Below, piece after piece: positions 48,110 to 57,011 of a DNA stretch of 64,000 nucleotides. Numbering within the stretch: the first letter of the stretch is position 1; each line of letters begins with the position of its first letter. The notes beneath the pieces are model-generated. The model was not told the DNA's origin and did not search any database. It saw nothing but the letters and a program-made list of their open reading frames with translations. The DNA lies in assembly GCF_000828475.1 (NCBI RefSeq), contig NZ_AP014648.1, forward strand, positions 930,001 to 994,000, in the 5' to 3' direction. A program made the translations under genes and the position numbers. The stretch is from Methyloceanibacter caenitepidi. GTDB lineage: Bacteria; Pseudomonadota; Alphaproteobacteria; Rhizobiales; Methyloligellaceae.

Positions 48110-48807
48110 GCGCGCCGTCCCTCGTCATCGCCGTCCCCTCGAAAGGCCGCCTGAAGGAGCAGGCCGCGAGCCTGTTCGAAGCGGCCGGCTACACGCTGCG
48201 GATCAAAGGCCACGAGCGCGGCTATCGCGGTCAGCTCGACGGGCTGCCCGATGTCGCCGTGGAGTACACGTCCGCCGCCGAGATCGTGCACCAGCTGCGC
48301 TCGGGCCGCGTGCATCTCGGCATCACCGGCGAGGATCTGGTGCGTGAGAGCGTGCATGACGTCGACAGCAGCATCGAGTTCGTGGCGCCGCTCGGCTTCG
48401 GCCATGCGGATGTGGTCGTGGCCGTGCCGGAGTGCTGGCTCGACGTTTCGCGCATGGCGGACCTCGAGGACGTAGCCGAGCAGTTCGCCCGCAGCCACGG
48501 CCGGGGACTTCGCGTGGCCACCAAATACATGAACCTGACGCGGCGCTACTTCGCGCAGAAGGGCGTCACCGGGTACCGCATTGTCGAGAGCGTCGGCGCC
48601 ACGGAGGCGACGCCCGCCACCGGCACGTCCGAGCTCATCGTCGATATCACCAGTACCGGCACGACACTGAAGGCGAACCACCTCAAAGTGCTCGAGGACG
48701 GTCTCATTCTGAAGTCGCAAGCCCACCTTCTGGCGGCGAAGCGGGCCGGCTGGGATGCGCGCGCGAACGAGCTCAAGGCGGCGATCCTCGGCGCGCTCTC
48801 AGGCTGA
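48106..48807 (+). CDS. hisG: ATP phosphoribosyltransferase, short form
   Basis: 233 aa, the short-form length that lacks the C-terminal regulatory domain and so needs HisZ, which is encoded immediately upstream. P-S-K-G-R-L near the N terminus, G-I-T-G-E-D-L near 68 and the phosphate-binding [14 protein letters not shown] near 165 fit the family. It catalyses the first step of histidine biosynthesis, joining PRPP to ATP. Confidence 0.95.
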   Translation: MSAPSLVIAVPSKGRLKEQAASLFEAAGYTLRIKGHERGYRGQLDGLPDVAVEYTSAAEIVHQLRSGRVHLGITGEDLVRESVHDVDSSIEFVAPLGFGHADVVVAVPECWLDVSRMADLEDVAEQFARSHGRGLRVATKYMNLTRRYFAQKGVTGYRIVESVGATEATPATGTSELIVDITSTGTTLKANHLKVLEDGLILKSQAHLLAAKRAGWDARANELKAAILGALSG

Positions 48808-48926
48808 GTACGTTCTCCGGCTGAGCGCTCGCGGCTTATCACGTTTGCGTTGGGTTCTCTGGCGGCGTCGGCCTGCCGCGGCTAGTCTCGCCCCGGTTTT
48901 GGAAAAGCAATCCGAAGGGGCCGTCC

Positions 48927-49661
48927 ATGCGCCGCTCGATCTTAGCGCTCGTCCTATCGCTCGCCGTACCGGCCGCCGTTATGCCGGTCGCCGTCTTGCC
49001 GAGCGCTGCAGTGGCCGCGCCGGCCCGCATCGTGATCCTGACGAGCGCCGAAGCGGCGGATGCCTGGCAGCTCTGCGAGATCGGAAGCCAGCGCGCGCAG
49101 GGACTGCGCTACAACTATCTCGGCGACAAGGCCGCAAAATCCCTCTTCGTCGAGGGTACGGCGCCCGCGTTCTTCTTCGCCATCACGCCCCACACGGTCG
49201 CGACCGTGACGCCCGCCGCGTCGAGCTGGCGCAAGCCCGTCATCCACTATTCGGTCTTGCCGAATGACGATCCCAAAAAGCTGGAGGAGGCGTTGCACGA
49301 GCGCACGCGCGAGGCCGCGGGCAACGTGCTCAACAATCCGGCCCTCAGGGGCAAGACAATTGTCATGGTCTGGGACCGCCGCCACATCGCCGACCCGGAA
49401 TACGACAGGAAATATGAGCGTGAGGCCGCGGTCACGCTGCGGCAGCTTTTCCACCTCGACATCGTGCCGGGCGTGCCGCGCGAATGGCCGGCCGCCAATC
49501 ACGACTATTTCTGGGTCGTCGACTTTCCGGAGAATTCGAACGTGCCGCTCAAATTCGAGGTGGTGAAGCAGGACTTCGGGAAATCGTTCCCCGACGTCCC
49601 TGCCAACGATTGGGGTGAGCCCGCCGGCCTGGACGCCGGTTCCGGCTGCCGTGTGGAATAG
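48927..49661 (+). CDS. Secreted protein, possibly a degenerate histidine-phosphatase fold
   Basis: 244 aa; GAAGGGG lies 6 nt before the ATG, and the signal peptide ends near A-V-A-A-P-A. The sequence V-I-L-T-S-A-E-A-A-D-A-W, then C-x-x-G-x-x-R-A near 57, and G-K-T-I-V-M-V-W-D-R-R-H-I near 145 line up by eye with the branch of histidine phosphatases that has R-H-x-E-K, C-x-G-x-x-R-A and a V-W-E-H-x-H-I strand. If that is right, the catalytic R-H is replaced by T-S, implying a non-catalytic protein. The similarity is my own reading and may be wrong; otherwise this is an exported protein of unknown function. Confidence 0.6.
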   Translation: MRRSILALVLSLAVPAAVMPVAVLPSAAVAAPARIVILTSAEAADAWQLCEIGSQRAQGLRYNYLGDKAAKSLFVEGTAPAFFFAITPHTVATVTPAASSWRKPVIHYSVLPNDDPKKLEEALHERTREAAGNVLNNPALRGKTIVMVWDRRHIADPEYDRKYEREAAVTLRQLFHLDIVPGVPREWPAANHDYFWVVDFPENSNVPLKFEVVKQDFGKSFPDVPANDWGEPAGLDAGSGCRVE

Positions 49662-49682
49662 GTCGGGCGGGTCCGAACTGCG

Positions 49683-50072
49683 CTAGCCGGCGCCCTGGCG
49701 TTCGGTCGCGCTCTTTTCACCGTAGTAGAAGCCCGTTACGGCGCCCACCAGGCCGACGAGCGGCGCCAGCAACACTTCGCCGATCGAACGGATCGCGGTG
49801 AGTCTCAGCGCTTCGGTCGAGCACTCCGAGCTGCTGCTGAGACAGCCGACCGTGGAATAGCTGGCAATGCCGATCATCGTGCTGATCACGACGACCAGGG
49901 TCAGAAGCAGCAGCATGGCGATCCACCCGCGCATCGTCTCGCGCTTCCGCTCGCGATCGTAGGGCGTGGTGGTGAAACCGCCGTTGCCGTTGCTTCCTGC
50001 CGCGGCGGCGCCAATTGGGCGGATCGTCGTGAGATCGACTGTCAGCTTTCCTGAATCTGGAGCTTGGTTCAT
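49683..50072 (-). CDS. Two-helix membrane protein of unknown function
   Basis: 129 aa. A polar Gly/Asn-rich N terminus (~1-45) precedes a membrane helix (~48-70), a loop with two Cys (G-C-L, E-C-S) facing the same side, and a second helix (~95-115). The tail ends Y-Y-G-E-K-S-A-T-E. The start has GAGGG upstream. It begins 18 nt after the ribbon-helix-helix gene stop and is probably co-transcribed with it. No family name recognised. Confidence 0.65.
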   Translation of the reverse strand: MNQAPDSGKLTVDLTTIRPIGAAAAGSNGNGGFTTTPYDRERKRETMRGWIAMLLLLTLVVVISTMIGIASYSTVGCLSSSSECSTEALRLTAIRSIGEVLLAPLVGLVGAVTGFYYGEKSATERQGAG

Positions 50073-50090
50073 GACACCTACCCTCTATTC

Positions 50091-50321
50091 CTACTCGGGC
50101 ACCCTTTTGCGGGTCACCTGCGCCAAAGTGTGGTTCGGCTTCTCGATAAGGAGCTTGGAGCCGGCGGCTTCGTTCTGCGCGATGAAGTTCTCCGTGCTGA
50201 TGGCCTGAGAAAGAACCGTGTTCGCCGAAACCCCGCGCTGCTCCGCCAGGTTCTTCAAAGTCTCCAGAAGCGATTCGGATATCTCGGCGGTGATTTTCAC
50301 CTTCGGAGTTTGCTCTGACAT
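50091..50321 (-). CDS. Ribbon-helix-helix (CopG/Arc-like) DNA-binding protein
   Basis: 76 aa from an ATG with GGAGG 4 nt upstream; the longer frame has no ribosome site. V-K-I-T-A-E-I (~8-14) would be the DNA-contacting beta-ribbon. Two helices follow (~17-29 and ~32-41, split by R-G-V-S). The C-terminal half (I-S-T-E-N-F-I... L-L-I-E-K-P-N) is a strand-rich extension seen with small RHH proteins paired to membrane proteins. It may repress its own operon through the inverted repeat upstream. It could also be an antitoxin, but the partner is a membrane protein rather than a known toxin. Confidence 0.65.
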   Translation of the reverse strand: MSEQTPKVKITAEISESLLETLKNLAEQRGVSANTVLSQAISTENFIAQNEAAGSKLLIEKPNHTLAQVTRKRVPE

Positions 50322-50378
50322 GGTGCCTCCAGTCCTATGCTGCGTGCGGCCTAATAACACGTATAGGTAGAATATATT

Positions 50379-50397
50379 GCCAACACACTATATTGGC
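50379..50397. promoter_or_regulatory. Candidate operator upstream of RHH gene
   Basis: GCCAA and TTGGC arms separated by 9 nt in an AT-rich patch 58-76 nt before the RHH start. The local AT content is unlike the surroundings and fits a promoter/operator. Autoregulation is inferred. Confidence 0.4.
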
Positions 50398-50405
50398 TAG
50401 CAACA

Positions 50406-50435
50406 AAAAAGGGCCGCCCCGAGGGACGGCCCTTG
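50406..50435 (-). terminator. Rho-independent terminator of groESL
   Basis: On the minus strand, AAGGGCCGTCC pairs with GGGCGGCCCTT (one G-U pair) around a short loop and runs into TTTTTTG. It starts ~25 nt after the groEL stop. Confidence 0.85.
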
Positions 50436-50460
50436 TCGTCTGCAGCCTGACAGGCGTGGA

Positions 50461-52095
50461 CTACATCATGCCCATGCCGTCCATGCCGCCACCAGGCATC
50501 GGCATGGGGTCGTCCTTCTTCGGCAACTCGGCGACGCCGGCCTCGGTGGTGACCAGAAGGCCGGCCACGGAAGCGGCATCCTGTAGGGCCGTACGGACCA
50601 CCTTTGCCGGGTCGATGATGCCCTTCTCGATCAGGTCGACATAGGTGTCGTTCTGGGCGTCGTAACCGAAGGTCGGCGACTTCTGGTCCATGACCTTGCC
50701 GACCACGATGGAGCCTTCGACGCCTGCATTCTCGGCGATCTGGCGAATGGGCGCCTGGAGTGCGCGGCGCACGATATTGATGCCGGCCTCCTGATCGTCG
50801 TTGTCGCCCTTGGCCTTCAGCGCCTTCGAGGCATGCAGCAGCGCAACGCCGCCGCCCGGTACGATGCCTTCCTCGACGGCCGCGCGGGTCGCGTTGAGCG
50901 CGTCGTCCACACGGTCCTTCTTCTCCTTCACTTCGATCTCGGTGGCGCCGCCGACCTTGATCACCGCAACGCCGCCGGCAAGTTTCGCCAGACGCTCCTG
51001 CAGTTTCTCACGGTCGTAGTCGGACGTCGTGTCCTCGATCTGCTGACGGATCTGAGACACGCGGGCCTCGATCTCGTCCTTCTTGCCGCCGCCACGAACG
51101 ATCGTGGTGTCGTCCTTGGTGATGTTGACGCGCTTGGCCTTGCCCAGCATCTGCACCGTGACGTTCTCGAGCTTAATTCCGAGGTCCTCGGAGATCATCT
51201 CGCCGCCCGTCAGGATCGCGATGTCCTGCAGCATGGCCTTGCGGCGATCGCCGAAGCCAGGCGCCTTGACGGCCGCGACCTTCAGGCCGCCGCGCAGCTT
51301 GTTGACCACGAGCGTGGCGAGCGCTTCGCCCTCGACGTCCTCGGCGATGATGAGCAGCGGACGGCCCGACTGCACGACCGACTCGAGCAGCGGCAGCATG
51401 GCCTGGAGGCCCGACAGCTTCTTTTCGTAGATCAGGATGTAGGGGTTCTCGAGCTCGGTCGTCATCTTGTCGGCGTTGGTGACGAAGTACGGCGAGATAT
51501 AGCCGCGGTCGAACTGCATGCCCTCGACGACCTCGAGCTCGGAATCCAGGCTCTTGGCTTCCTCGACGGTGATCACGCCCTCATTGCCGACCTTCTTCAT
51601 GGCCTGAGCGATCATGTCGCCGATGGACTTCTCGCCATTGGCCGAGATCGTACCGACCTGGGCGATTTCGGCGGAGCCCGAAACTTCCTTCGACTGCTTC
51701 TGGATCGTGCCGACAACCTCGGCGACGGCCTTGTCGATGCCGCGCTTCAGATCCATCGGGTTCATCCCGGCGGCCACGGCCTTCAGGCCTTCGCGCACGA
51801 TGGCCTGGGCAAGAACGGTCGCGGTCGTCGTGCCGTCGCCCGCGGTCTCGTTGGTCTTGGACGCGACCTCTTTCAGCATCTGCGCGCCCATGTTCTCGAA
51901 CTTGTCCTCAAGCTCGATCTCCTTGGCCACGGTGACGCCGTCCTTCGTGGTGCGCGGGGCACCGAACGACTTGTCGATGATGACGTTGCGGCCCTTCGGA
52001 CCGAGCGTCACCTTCACGGCGTTGGCAAGCACGTCGACGCCCTTGAGCATGCGCTCACGGGCTTCGGCGGCGAATACAACGTCTTTTGCTGCCAT
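50461..52095 (-). CDS. groEL: Chaperonin GroEL
   Basis: 544 aa from M-A-A-K-D-V, preceded by GGAG at 9 nt. It contains the ATP-site G-D-G-T-T-T-A-T-V near 86-94, the L-G-P-K-G-R-N-V segment, the apical domain, and the Gly/Met C-terminal tail ending G-M-G-M-M. It forms the 14-mer folding chamber with GroES. It lies 92 nt after groES in the same operon under the CIRCE element, and a strong terminator follows. Confidence 0.98.
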   Translation of the reverse strand: MAAKDVVFAAEARERMLKGVDVLANAVKVTLGPKGRNVIIDKSFGAPRTTKDGVTVAKEIELEDKFENMGAQMLKEVASKTNETAGDGTTTATVLAQAIVREGLKAVAAGMNPMDLKRGIDKAVAEVVGTIQKQSKEVSGSAEIAQVGTISANGEKSIGDMIAQAMKKVGNEGVITVEEAKSLDSELEVVEGMQFDRGYISPYFVTNADKMTTELENPYILIYEKKLSGLQAMLPLLESVVQSGRPLLIIAEDVEGEALATLVVNKLRGGLKVAAVKAPGFGDRRKAMLQDIAILTGGEMISEDLGIKLENVTVQMLGKAKRVNITKDDTTIVRGGGKKDEIEARVSQIRQQIEDTTSDYDREKLQERLAKLAGGVAVIKVGGATEIEVKEKKDRVDDALNATRAAVEEGIVPGGGVALLHASKALKAKGDNDDQEAGINIVRRALQAPIRQIAENAGVEGSIVVGKVMDQKSPTFGYDAQNDTYVDLIEKGIIDPAKVVRTALQDAASVAGLLVTTEAGVAELPKKDDPMPMPGGGMDGMGMM

Positions 52096-52187
52096 TGAAC
52101 TATTCTCCGTTGTGGATCGACACTCCACGGCGGCCGCCTAGTCGCGCGGCCGCAGGGGGAATCGGTTTCGATTGGGTGTGGGCGGGC

Positions 52188-52475
52188 CTAGCCGAGGACG
52201 CCCATGATGTCGGACTCCTTCATGATGAGGAGTTCGTCGCCATCGATCTTGACCTCTGTGCCGGACCATTTGCCGAACAGGACCTTGTCGCCGGCCTTCA
52301 CGCCGAGCGGATGAACCTTGCCATCCTCACCGAGGACGCCGGGGCCCACGGAAACGACCTTGCCAGTCTGCGGCTTCTCGGCCGCGGTGTCCGGAATGAT
52401 GATCCCGCCTTTGGTCTTCTGCTCTTCCTCGAGCCGCTTGACCACGACACGGTCATGCAGGGGACGGAATTTCAT
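52188..52475 (-). CDS. groES: Co-chaperonin GroES
   Basis: 95 aa, full length. It begins [12 protein letters not shown]; the mobile loop ([12 protein letters not shown]) and G-D-K-V-L-F-G-K-W are clear. AGGAG is 9 nt before the ATG. It caps the GroEL ring. It is the first gene of the groESL operon, and the CIRCE operator lies 35 nt upstream. Confidence 0.98.
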   Translation of the reverse strand: MKFRPLHDRVVVKRLEEEQKTKGGIIIPDTAAEKPQTGKVVSVGPGVLGEDGKVHPLGVKAGDKVLFGKWSGTEVKIDGDELLIMKESDIMGVLG

Positions 52476-52509
52476 GGATATGCGCTCCTATTTGCTGGAA
52501 CTCCGATGT

Positions 52510-52536
52510 TTGGCACTCAGGCCTCCCGAGTGCCAA
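52510..52536. promoter_or_regulatory. CIRCE element (HrcA operator)
   Basis: TTGGCACTC, exactly 9 nt, then GAGTGCCAA: a perfect inverted repeat one base per arm from the TTAGCACTC consensus. It sits directly upstream of groES, so the operon is expected to be repressed by HrcA and released on heat shock. Confidence 0.92.
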
Positions 52537-52627
52537 TAGCCCCGCTTGTACGCAGGCCACTCCGAGGCGTCAAGGCGCGCGGAGGCTGCAAACCCTTAGC
52601 GGAGCGCGTTCGGTGATCGATGGGCCG

Positions 52628-53614
52628 TCAGGGCGCGACCCGGCGCGTGAAGGAAACGATATAGGCCGACGAGCGGATCGCGAAGATCGGATCGTTGGTC
52701 GGCCCCGCCACGCCGTCGGCGACGTTGGCCGGCAGAAACGAGAACGCATCGCACGTGGCCTCCGGTGCAATTGCCTCGATACTCACTTCACCCAGGGAGA
52801 CCTTCTCTCGGTTGTCTTCGTCCCAAAGGGCGGTGGCGTCGTCTGTGGGGTCGCCCTCTTGGCCGATAATCGCAACGACATCGAACCTGGCCGGGTCTTT
52901 GGCGAGTCTGGCCGTGATCTCATCGGCGAGGAAGTTGGGCCCTTTCGCCTCGGCCTCCGCGTCCGTGAGTGTGATTTCGCCTGAAGACGGAAGGAGCTTG
53001 AACTTCGCGACGGTCTCCTCGCCATCGGCATTTGTTAGCGTGAAAGCGTGCACACCCCAGTAGTTGACCCCAGCATAGCTCGCCGGAAGAGGCCGCGCGT
53101 TGAGCCACGTGCCCTGGCTTTTCGACTCGGGGTGCGCGTCGAAGAATGCCTTGACCTTGTCGGCGTCGCCGCTCGTTACCGCGGTCAGAAGATCAAGAAA
53201 GGCCTGGGGTGTGTTGGCGACAAAGACCGGCGCCGAGATCGTCACTAAATCCGTGCTGGCGCCATCGCCGAGATCGAAGCGCAGCGCAAGGCCCTTCGGG
53301 TTGCCCTTGTCGTTGTCGGGGGCCTCCGGGTTGCCGCCTGCGAGCGAGAACCGGCCGATCACAGGAACCGGCTTTGAGAATTGCGGCGCCTTGCTGAGGC
53401 CCGGCGCCTCCTTCGAGGGGGTGAAGACGCCAGTCACGCAGACGCCCTTTGGGTGGGCGGCCCGCTTGTGCGGATACTTGCCGAAAGCCTCGCTCAACGC
53501 GCCGACAAGATCGGCGGGACCGGGTTCGGCCGAAGCATTCGGTATGAAGATGCCCGGCGCGGAGAGTAGCGCTAGTGCGGCAGTGGCGACGGCGATTCGA
53601 GAAGCGCAAGACAT
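52628..53614 (-). CDS. Exported catalase-family peroxidase (SrpA-like)
   Basis: 328 aa from an ATG with AGGA 7 nt upstream; signal peptide cleaved near A-S-A-E-P. The body has catalase-fold signatures of the short SrpA branch: G-V-C-V-T-G-V-F-T-P-S near 60, I-G-R-F-S-L-A-G-G-N-P near 90, G-L-A-L-R-F and N-Y-W-G-V-H-A-F near 205. These are heme proteins about two-thirds the size of true catalases and act as peroxidases. Export to the periplasm suggests peroxide defence there. The exact reductant is unknown. Confidence 0.85.
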   Translation of the reverse strand: MSCASRIAVATAALALLSAPGIFIPNASAEPGPADLVGALSEAFGKYPHKRAAHPKGVCVTGVFTPSKEAPGLSKAPQFSKPVPVIGRFSLAGGNPEAPDNDKGNPKGLALRFDLGDGASTDLVTISAPVFVANTPQAFLDLLTAVTSGDADKVKAFFDAHPESKSQGTWLNARPLPASYAGVNYWGVHAFTLTNADGEETVAKFKLLPSSGEITLTDAEAEAKGPNFLADEITARLAKDPARFDVVAIIGQEGDPTDDATALWDEDNREKVSLGEVSIEAIAPEATCDAFSFLPANVADGVAGPTNDPIFAIRSSAYIVSFTRRVAP

Positions 53615-53963
53615 GGCGTGTTCCTGGGCGAAATGGACGGATACCGGCAATCTAGCCGCGCGCGGCTGCGGCGCATCACACGTTGCAACACACTTTATTG
53701 ATGGGCGAGTGACGCAGCGTCGCATTGATCGATGCGAAGCGCGCTTGGGCGTGCACCTTGGCCTTGCGCCGCAAGATTGCTATCACGGAACGTGCACAGC
53801 CAATTTGATGTTGCTTTGCAATAGCCTGTCGCCCATGATTTCGAAAGCGAGGGGCGGCGCGACAAGCCAGGACCATTTGGAACGGCGTGGCCATGTGTTC
53901 ATGGAACGCCGTCCATTGGAGCAGGTCTTGACGGTACCACGTGCCGCTTCAGGAGGGCTCGCA
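53615..53963. other. Divergent intergenic region, SrpA-like / EAL genes
   Basis: 349 bases between divergent genes. The EAL reading frame remains open throughout but has no ribosome site until AGGAGG before ATG 53964, so I treat it as non-coding. TTGCAACAC and TTGCTTTGCAA-like AT-richer patches near 53690 and 53811 may be promoter elements, one for each direction. No known operator was recognised. Confidence 0.4.
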
Positions 53964-55631
53964 ATGCTTGACGTGATTGTTCTCGTGGCCATGGCCATCA
54001 CGGCGGCCGCATTCGGCGCCGGTTTGACCATGCAGGCGGGACTTCCGCTGCTGCCGGTTCTCATCGGGGCTATCGCGCTGTTCTTGGTAATGGCGACCAC
54101 GTTCCTTCGGGTTGGACGCGGCAGCGGTGGAGGCGGTGGCGACCGGCTCGACGATCTCGAGCAAGCGCTTGAAGTGATCGACATCGATTTGCAGCGGCTC
54201 GACCGCGTTGAAGACGGGATGAACCGTCTTCATGCTTTGCATGACAAGGTGGAACGTCTGGATCAGCACGTCGCGAGCGGCGCGCTCGGCGCTGCCGGTT
54301 CCGAAGGGCTGTCGGTGGATCTTCAGCACGTCTACGACCGCATTGAGGCCGTTCGCGCCGAGGTTACGAATGAGAGCCGCGCCCAACGGCAGAAGATCGC
54401 CAACGATCTGGGCGCTCTGGAGACGCTGATCGCACAATTGGTCGGTCGCGCGTCCGCGGCGGCGCCTGCGAGCAGTCCTGCGCTGGCCAACCCTGCGCCA
54501 ACTATGGCGGCAGTGACCGCCGCCGACGCTGAAGCGGAGATCGAACGCAAGTCAGCCTCGGTGTTCGAGCCAGAATCCGTCGAGGAACCCGAGCCCGATT
54601 TCGAAGAAATTGACGAAGAGGAAGTCGATCTCGTCTTGGAGCCCGAGCCGCAGGAGAGCGCCCAGTCCGAACGGCAAGACGGCACTGGCGCGGAGGCCGG
54701 TCTCGAGAACGCCGAGGATGAGGATAGCGGCGATCAGGAACGGGAGGTCGGCCGCGAAGAAGCCATTCTCGCGGCGGCGTTGGCCGCGGCGCAGCCCGAA
54801 CCGACGCCCGAGCCTGAGCCCGAACCCGAAGAGACCCTCGAGGAATTGGCCTACGACTTCGCGGAAGATGACGGCGACGCGATGCTTGAGATCATTCGCG
54901 AGGGCATCGAACAGGGCAGGGTCGACCTGTATCTGCAGCCCACCGTCACCCTGCCGGGGCGCAAGGTGCGCTATTTCGAAGGGCTGACCCGCATCCGCAA
55001 AGCCGACGGCGAGATCGTGATGCCGCGCGATTACATGCCCGTGGCCAAGCGGTCCGCGCTCATGCCACTGATCGACAACGTACTCGTGGTCCGCGCCGTC
55101 CAGGTGCTGCGGCGACTCGGCCCCGATGCGCCAATCGAGGGTGTTTTCGCCAACATCTCTATGCACTCCCTGCTCGATCCCGACTATTTCCCGGAACTCA
55201 TCGAGTTCATGGAGGAGAACGCGAACCTTAGCGACAGCCTGATCTTGGAGATCAGCAGCGCGGAGATGCAAGGGCTGAACGATAGCGAAATCGGCTGCCT
55301 CGATACGCTGAGCGCCTTGGGCTTCGGCTTCTGCCTCGACAACGTGGCCGATATCGAGACCGGTTTCGACGGGCTCGGCGACCGCAATTTCCGTTTCGCC
55401 AAGGTCAGCGCGGCGCAGTTCCTCGGCGGGCCGGGACGCAATGCGGCCGATCTCAAGCGGAGACTGGATGCGGCGGGCATCACGCTGATCATCGAGAAGG
55501 TCGAGAAAGAGAGCGACGTGGCGCGGCTCCTCGACCACGGAATCGAGCTGGCGCAGGGGCACCTTTTCGCCGAGGCAGAGCCGATGAACACGGCGCTCTC
55601 CCGCGAACTGTCAGGCGCTGGCGCCGGCTAA
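53964..55631 (+). CDS. Membrane-anchored EAL-domain protein, degenerate active site
   Basis: 555 aa; AGGAGG lies 7 nt before the ATG. Two N-terminal membrane helices (~1-50) are followed by a coiled coil (~60-160), a highly acidic Glu/Pro linker (~185-300) and a C-terminal EAL domain (~305-548). The signature reads F-E-G-L-T-R instead of E-A-L, N-I-S and L-E-I-S-S are kept, the metal D-D is D-N (C-L-D-N-V-A-D), and the catalytic-loop E-G-V-E is E-K-V-E. Loss of the second metal Asp argues against c-di-GMP hydrolysis, so it may be a c-di-GMP or protein-binding regulator. Context gives no partner. Confidence 0.82.
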   Translation: MLDVIVLVAMAITAAAFGAGLTMQAGLPLLPVLIGAIALFLVMATTFLRVGRGSGGGGGDRLDDLEQALEVIDIDLQRLDRVEDGMNRLHALHDKVERLDQHVASGALGAAGSEGLSVDLQHVYDRIEAVRAEVTNESRAQRQKIANDLGALETLIAQLVGRASAAAPASSPALANPAPTMAAVTAADAEAEIERKSASVFEPESVEEPEPDFEEIDEEEVDLVLEPEPQESAQSERQDGTGAEAGLENAEDEDSGDQEREVGREEAILAAALAAAQPEPTPEPEPEPEETLEELAYDFAEDDGDAMLEIIREGIEQGRVDLYLQPTVTLPGRKVRYFEGLTRIRKADGEIVMPRDYMPVAKRSALMPLIDNVLVVRAVQVLRRLGPDAPIEGVFANISMHSLLDPDYFPELIEFMEENANLSDSLILEISSAEMQGLNDSEIGCLDTLSALGFGFCLDNVADIETGFDGLGDRNFRFAKVSAAQFLGGPGRNAADLKRRLDAAGITLIIEKVEKESDVARLLDHGIELAQGHLFAEAEPMNTALSRELSGAGAG

Positions 55632-55682
55632 GCCGGTCAGAAACGTCCGACCGCCCGTACCGCGCGACCGATCGAGACCGGT

Positions 55683-55964
55683 CTAGTCGCCTGTTTCGAG
55701 GTCGCGCTGTAGCTCCTCGTCTTCAACGTTGCCGCCACCTGTCGTCTTTGCCCGGTCGGGCGCGGGCATCATCTCGCCGCCGGATTTTGTCGCAGGGACT
55801 TCGTCGGGCTCGAGGTCCCGTTGGACCTCCATGTCTTCCTCGTCCTGGACCGGCACGACCAAGGACGGGGCCTTCAGATCGTGGGTGGGCAGGGCAAAGG
55901 CCGGTCCGGCGGCGATTGCGAGAGCGGCAACTCCCATCCAAGCGACGGCGTTCAATCGGGGCAT
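55683..55964 (-). CDS. Small secreted acidic protein with internal repeat
   Basis: 93 aa; the ATG is preceded by AGGAGGA. The signal peptide ends near A-F-A-L-P. The mature part carries a duplicated acidic element, E-D-M-E-V-Q-R-D-L-E and E-D-E-E-L-Q-R-D-L-E, separated by ~35 low-complexity residues. No family recognised. Confidence 0.6.
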   Translation of the reverse strand: MPRLNAVAWMGVAALAIAAGPAFALPTHDLKAPSLVVPVQDEEDMEVQRDLEPDEVPATKSGGEMMPAPDRAKTTGGGNVEDEELQRDLETGD

Positions 55965-56107
55965 CGTCTCCTCCTAGCGTTCTGTGCAACGAATGCGGGT
56001 CGTATCCTCGCCGCGATCCTATCACCGCCGCGCCTTTGGACGTAGCGCTTCGACAGGCCGCATCCGCTGTCCTTGACCGGCGGCCCCCGACCCTCTAACC
56101 GAGCGCC

Positions 56108-56986
56108 ATGGAAGCTTCCCTGAAAATTCCCGTCATCGAATCCATCCGCGACGTGTCGGAGGGCCGCCGGGTCTGGTTCGTCGACATCTGGGGTGTCATG
56201 CACAACGGGCGCGACGCCTTTCCCGATGCCTCGGCTGCGACGCGCGCATTTCGCGAGCAGGGGGGTGTGGTCATTTTGCTGTCGAACTCTCCGCGTCCGA
56301 GCCCCGACCTCCAGGCCCAGCTTCGGATCATCGGCGTGCCGGACGACGCCTATGACGCCACCGTGTCCTCAGGCGATCTCACCCGGCATGAGGTCGGAAA
56401 GCACAAGGGCGCGCGGGTATTCCATCTCGGCCCAGAGCGCGATCTGCCGATCTTCCATCAGGCGGATGTCACGCTGACCGGTCCGGAAGAGGCCGAGCTG
56501 ATCGTGTGCTCGGGTCTTTTCGACGACCAGGTCGAGACGCCGGAAGACTATGTCGACCTGCTGGCGAGCCTTGCCGCCCGCGATATCCTGATGATCTGCG
56601 CCAATCCCGACCATAAGGTCGAAAGCGGCCACCGGCTGATCTACTGTGCCGGCGCCCTGGCCGCGGCTTATGAGAGCCTCGGCGGCAACGTCGTCTATGC
56701 AGGGAAGCCGCACCAGCCGGTCTACGATCTGGCGTTCGAGACCGCATCGAAGATTGCGGGCGCACGCGGCGAAATCATCTCGAAGTCAGACGTCCTCGCG
56801 ATCGGCGACGGTGCCAAGACCGACATCATCGGGGCGGGCGCGTTCGGTGTGCCGTCCGTGTTCGTCGCGAGCAAGCTGCATGCGCCGGATGAGAGTGTAG
56901 GATTGCTGGATGCCGAGCACCTGGAAGGGCTCTTTGCGGAGGAGCCGAGCCCGCCGATCGCCGCCACGCACGGTCTGCGCTGGTAG
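56108..56986 (+). CDS. HAD-IIA family hydrolase
   Basis: 292 aa. Motif I is F-V-D-I-W-G-V-M-H-N-G near 25, the D-x-W-G-V variant of the HAD-IIA subgroup that includes NagD-like enzymes; Trp replaces the usual second Asp. Motif II is L-L-S-N-S-P-R near 60, Y-A-G-K-P-H-Q-P supplies the Lys near 200, and motif IV is A-I-G-D-G-A-K-T-D near 240. It is a predicted cytoplasmic phosphatase of unknown substrate. This gene is often found upstream of ribF in Rhizobiales, which suggests a link to flavin or sugar-phosphate metabolism. Confidence 0.85.
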   Translation: MEASLKIPVIESIRDVSEGRRVWFVDIWGVMHNGRDAFPDASAATRAFREQGGVVILLSNSPRPSPDLQAQLRIIGVPDDAYDATVSSGDLTRHEVGKHKGARVFHLGPERDLPIFHQADVTLTGPEEAELIVCSGLFDDQVETPEDYVDLLASLAARDILMICANPDHKVESGHRLIYCAGALAAAYESLGGNVVYAGKPHQPVYDLAFETASKIAGARGEIISKSDVLAIGDGAKTDIIGAGAFGVPSVFVASKLHAPDESVGLLDAEHLEGLFAEEPSPPIAATHGLRW

Positions 56987-57011
56987 GCGCGTCCTCCGGC
57001 CGGTCCCACTG

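Noticed and set aside
53100..53963. Upstream extension of the EAL protein by 288 codons
   Set aside because: It would overlap the SrpA-like gene on the opposite strand and lacks coding character; AGGAGG and two membrane helices mark the start at 53964.
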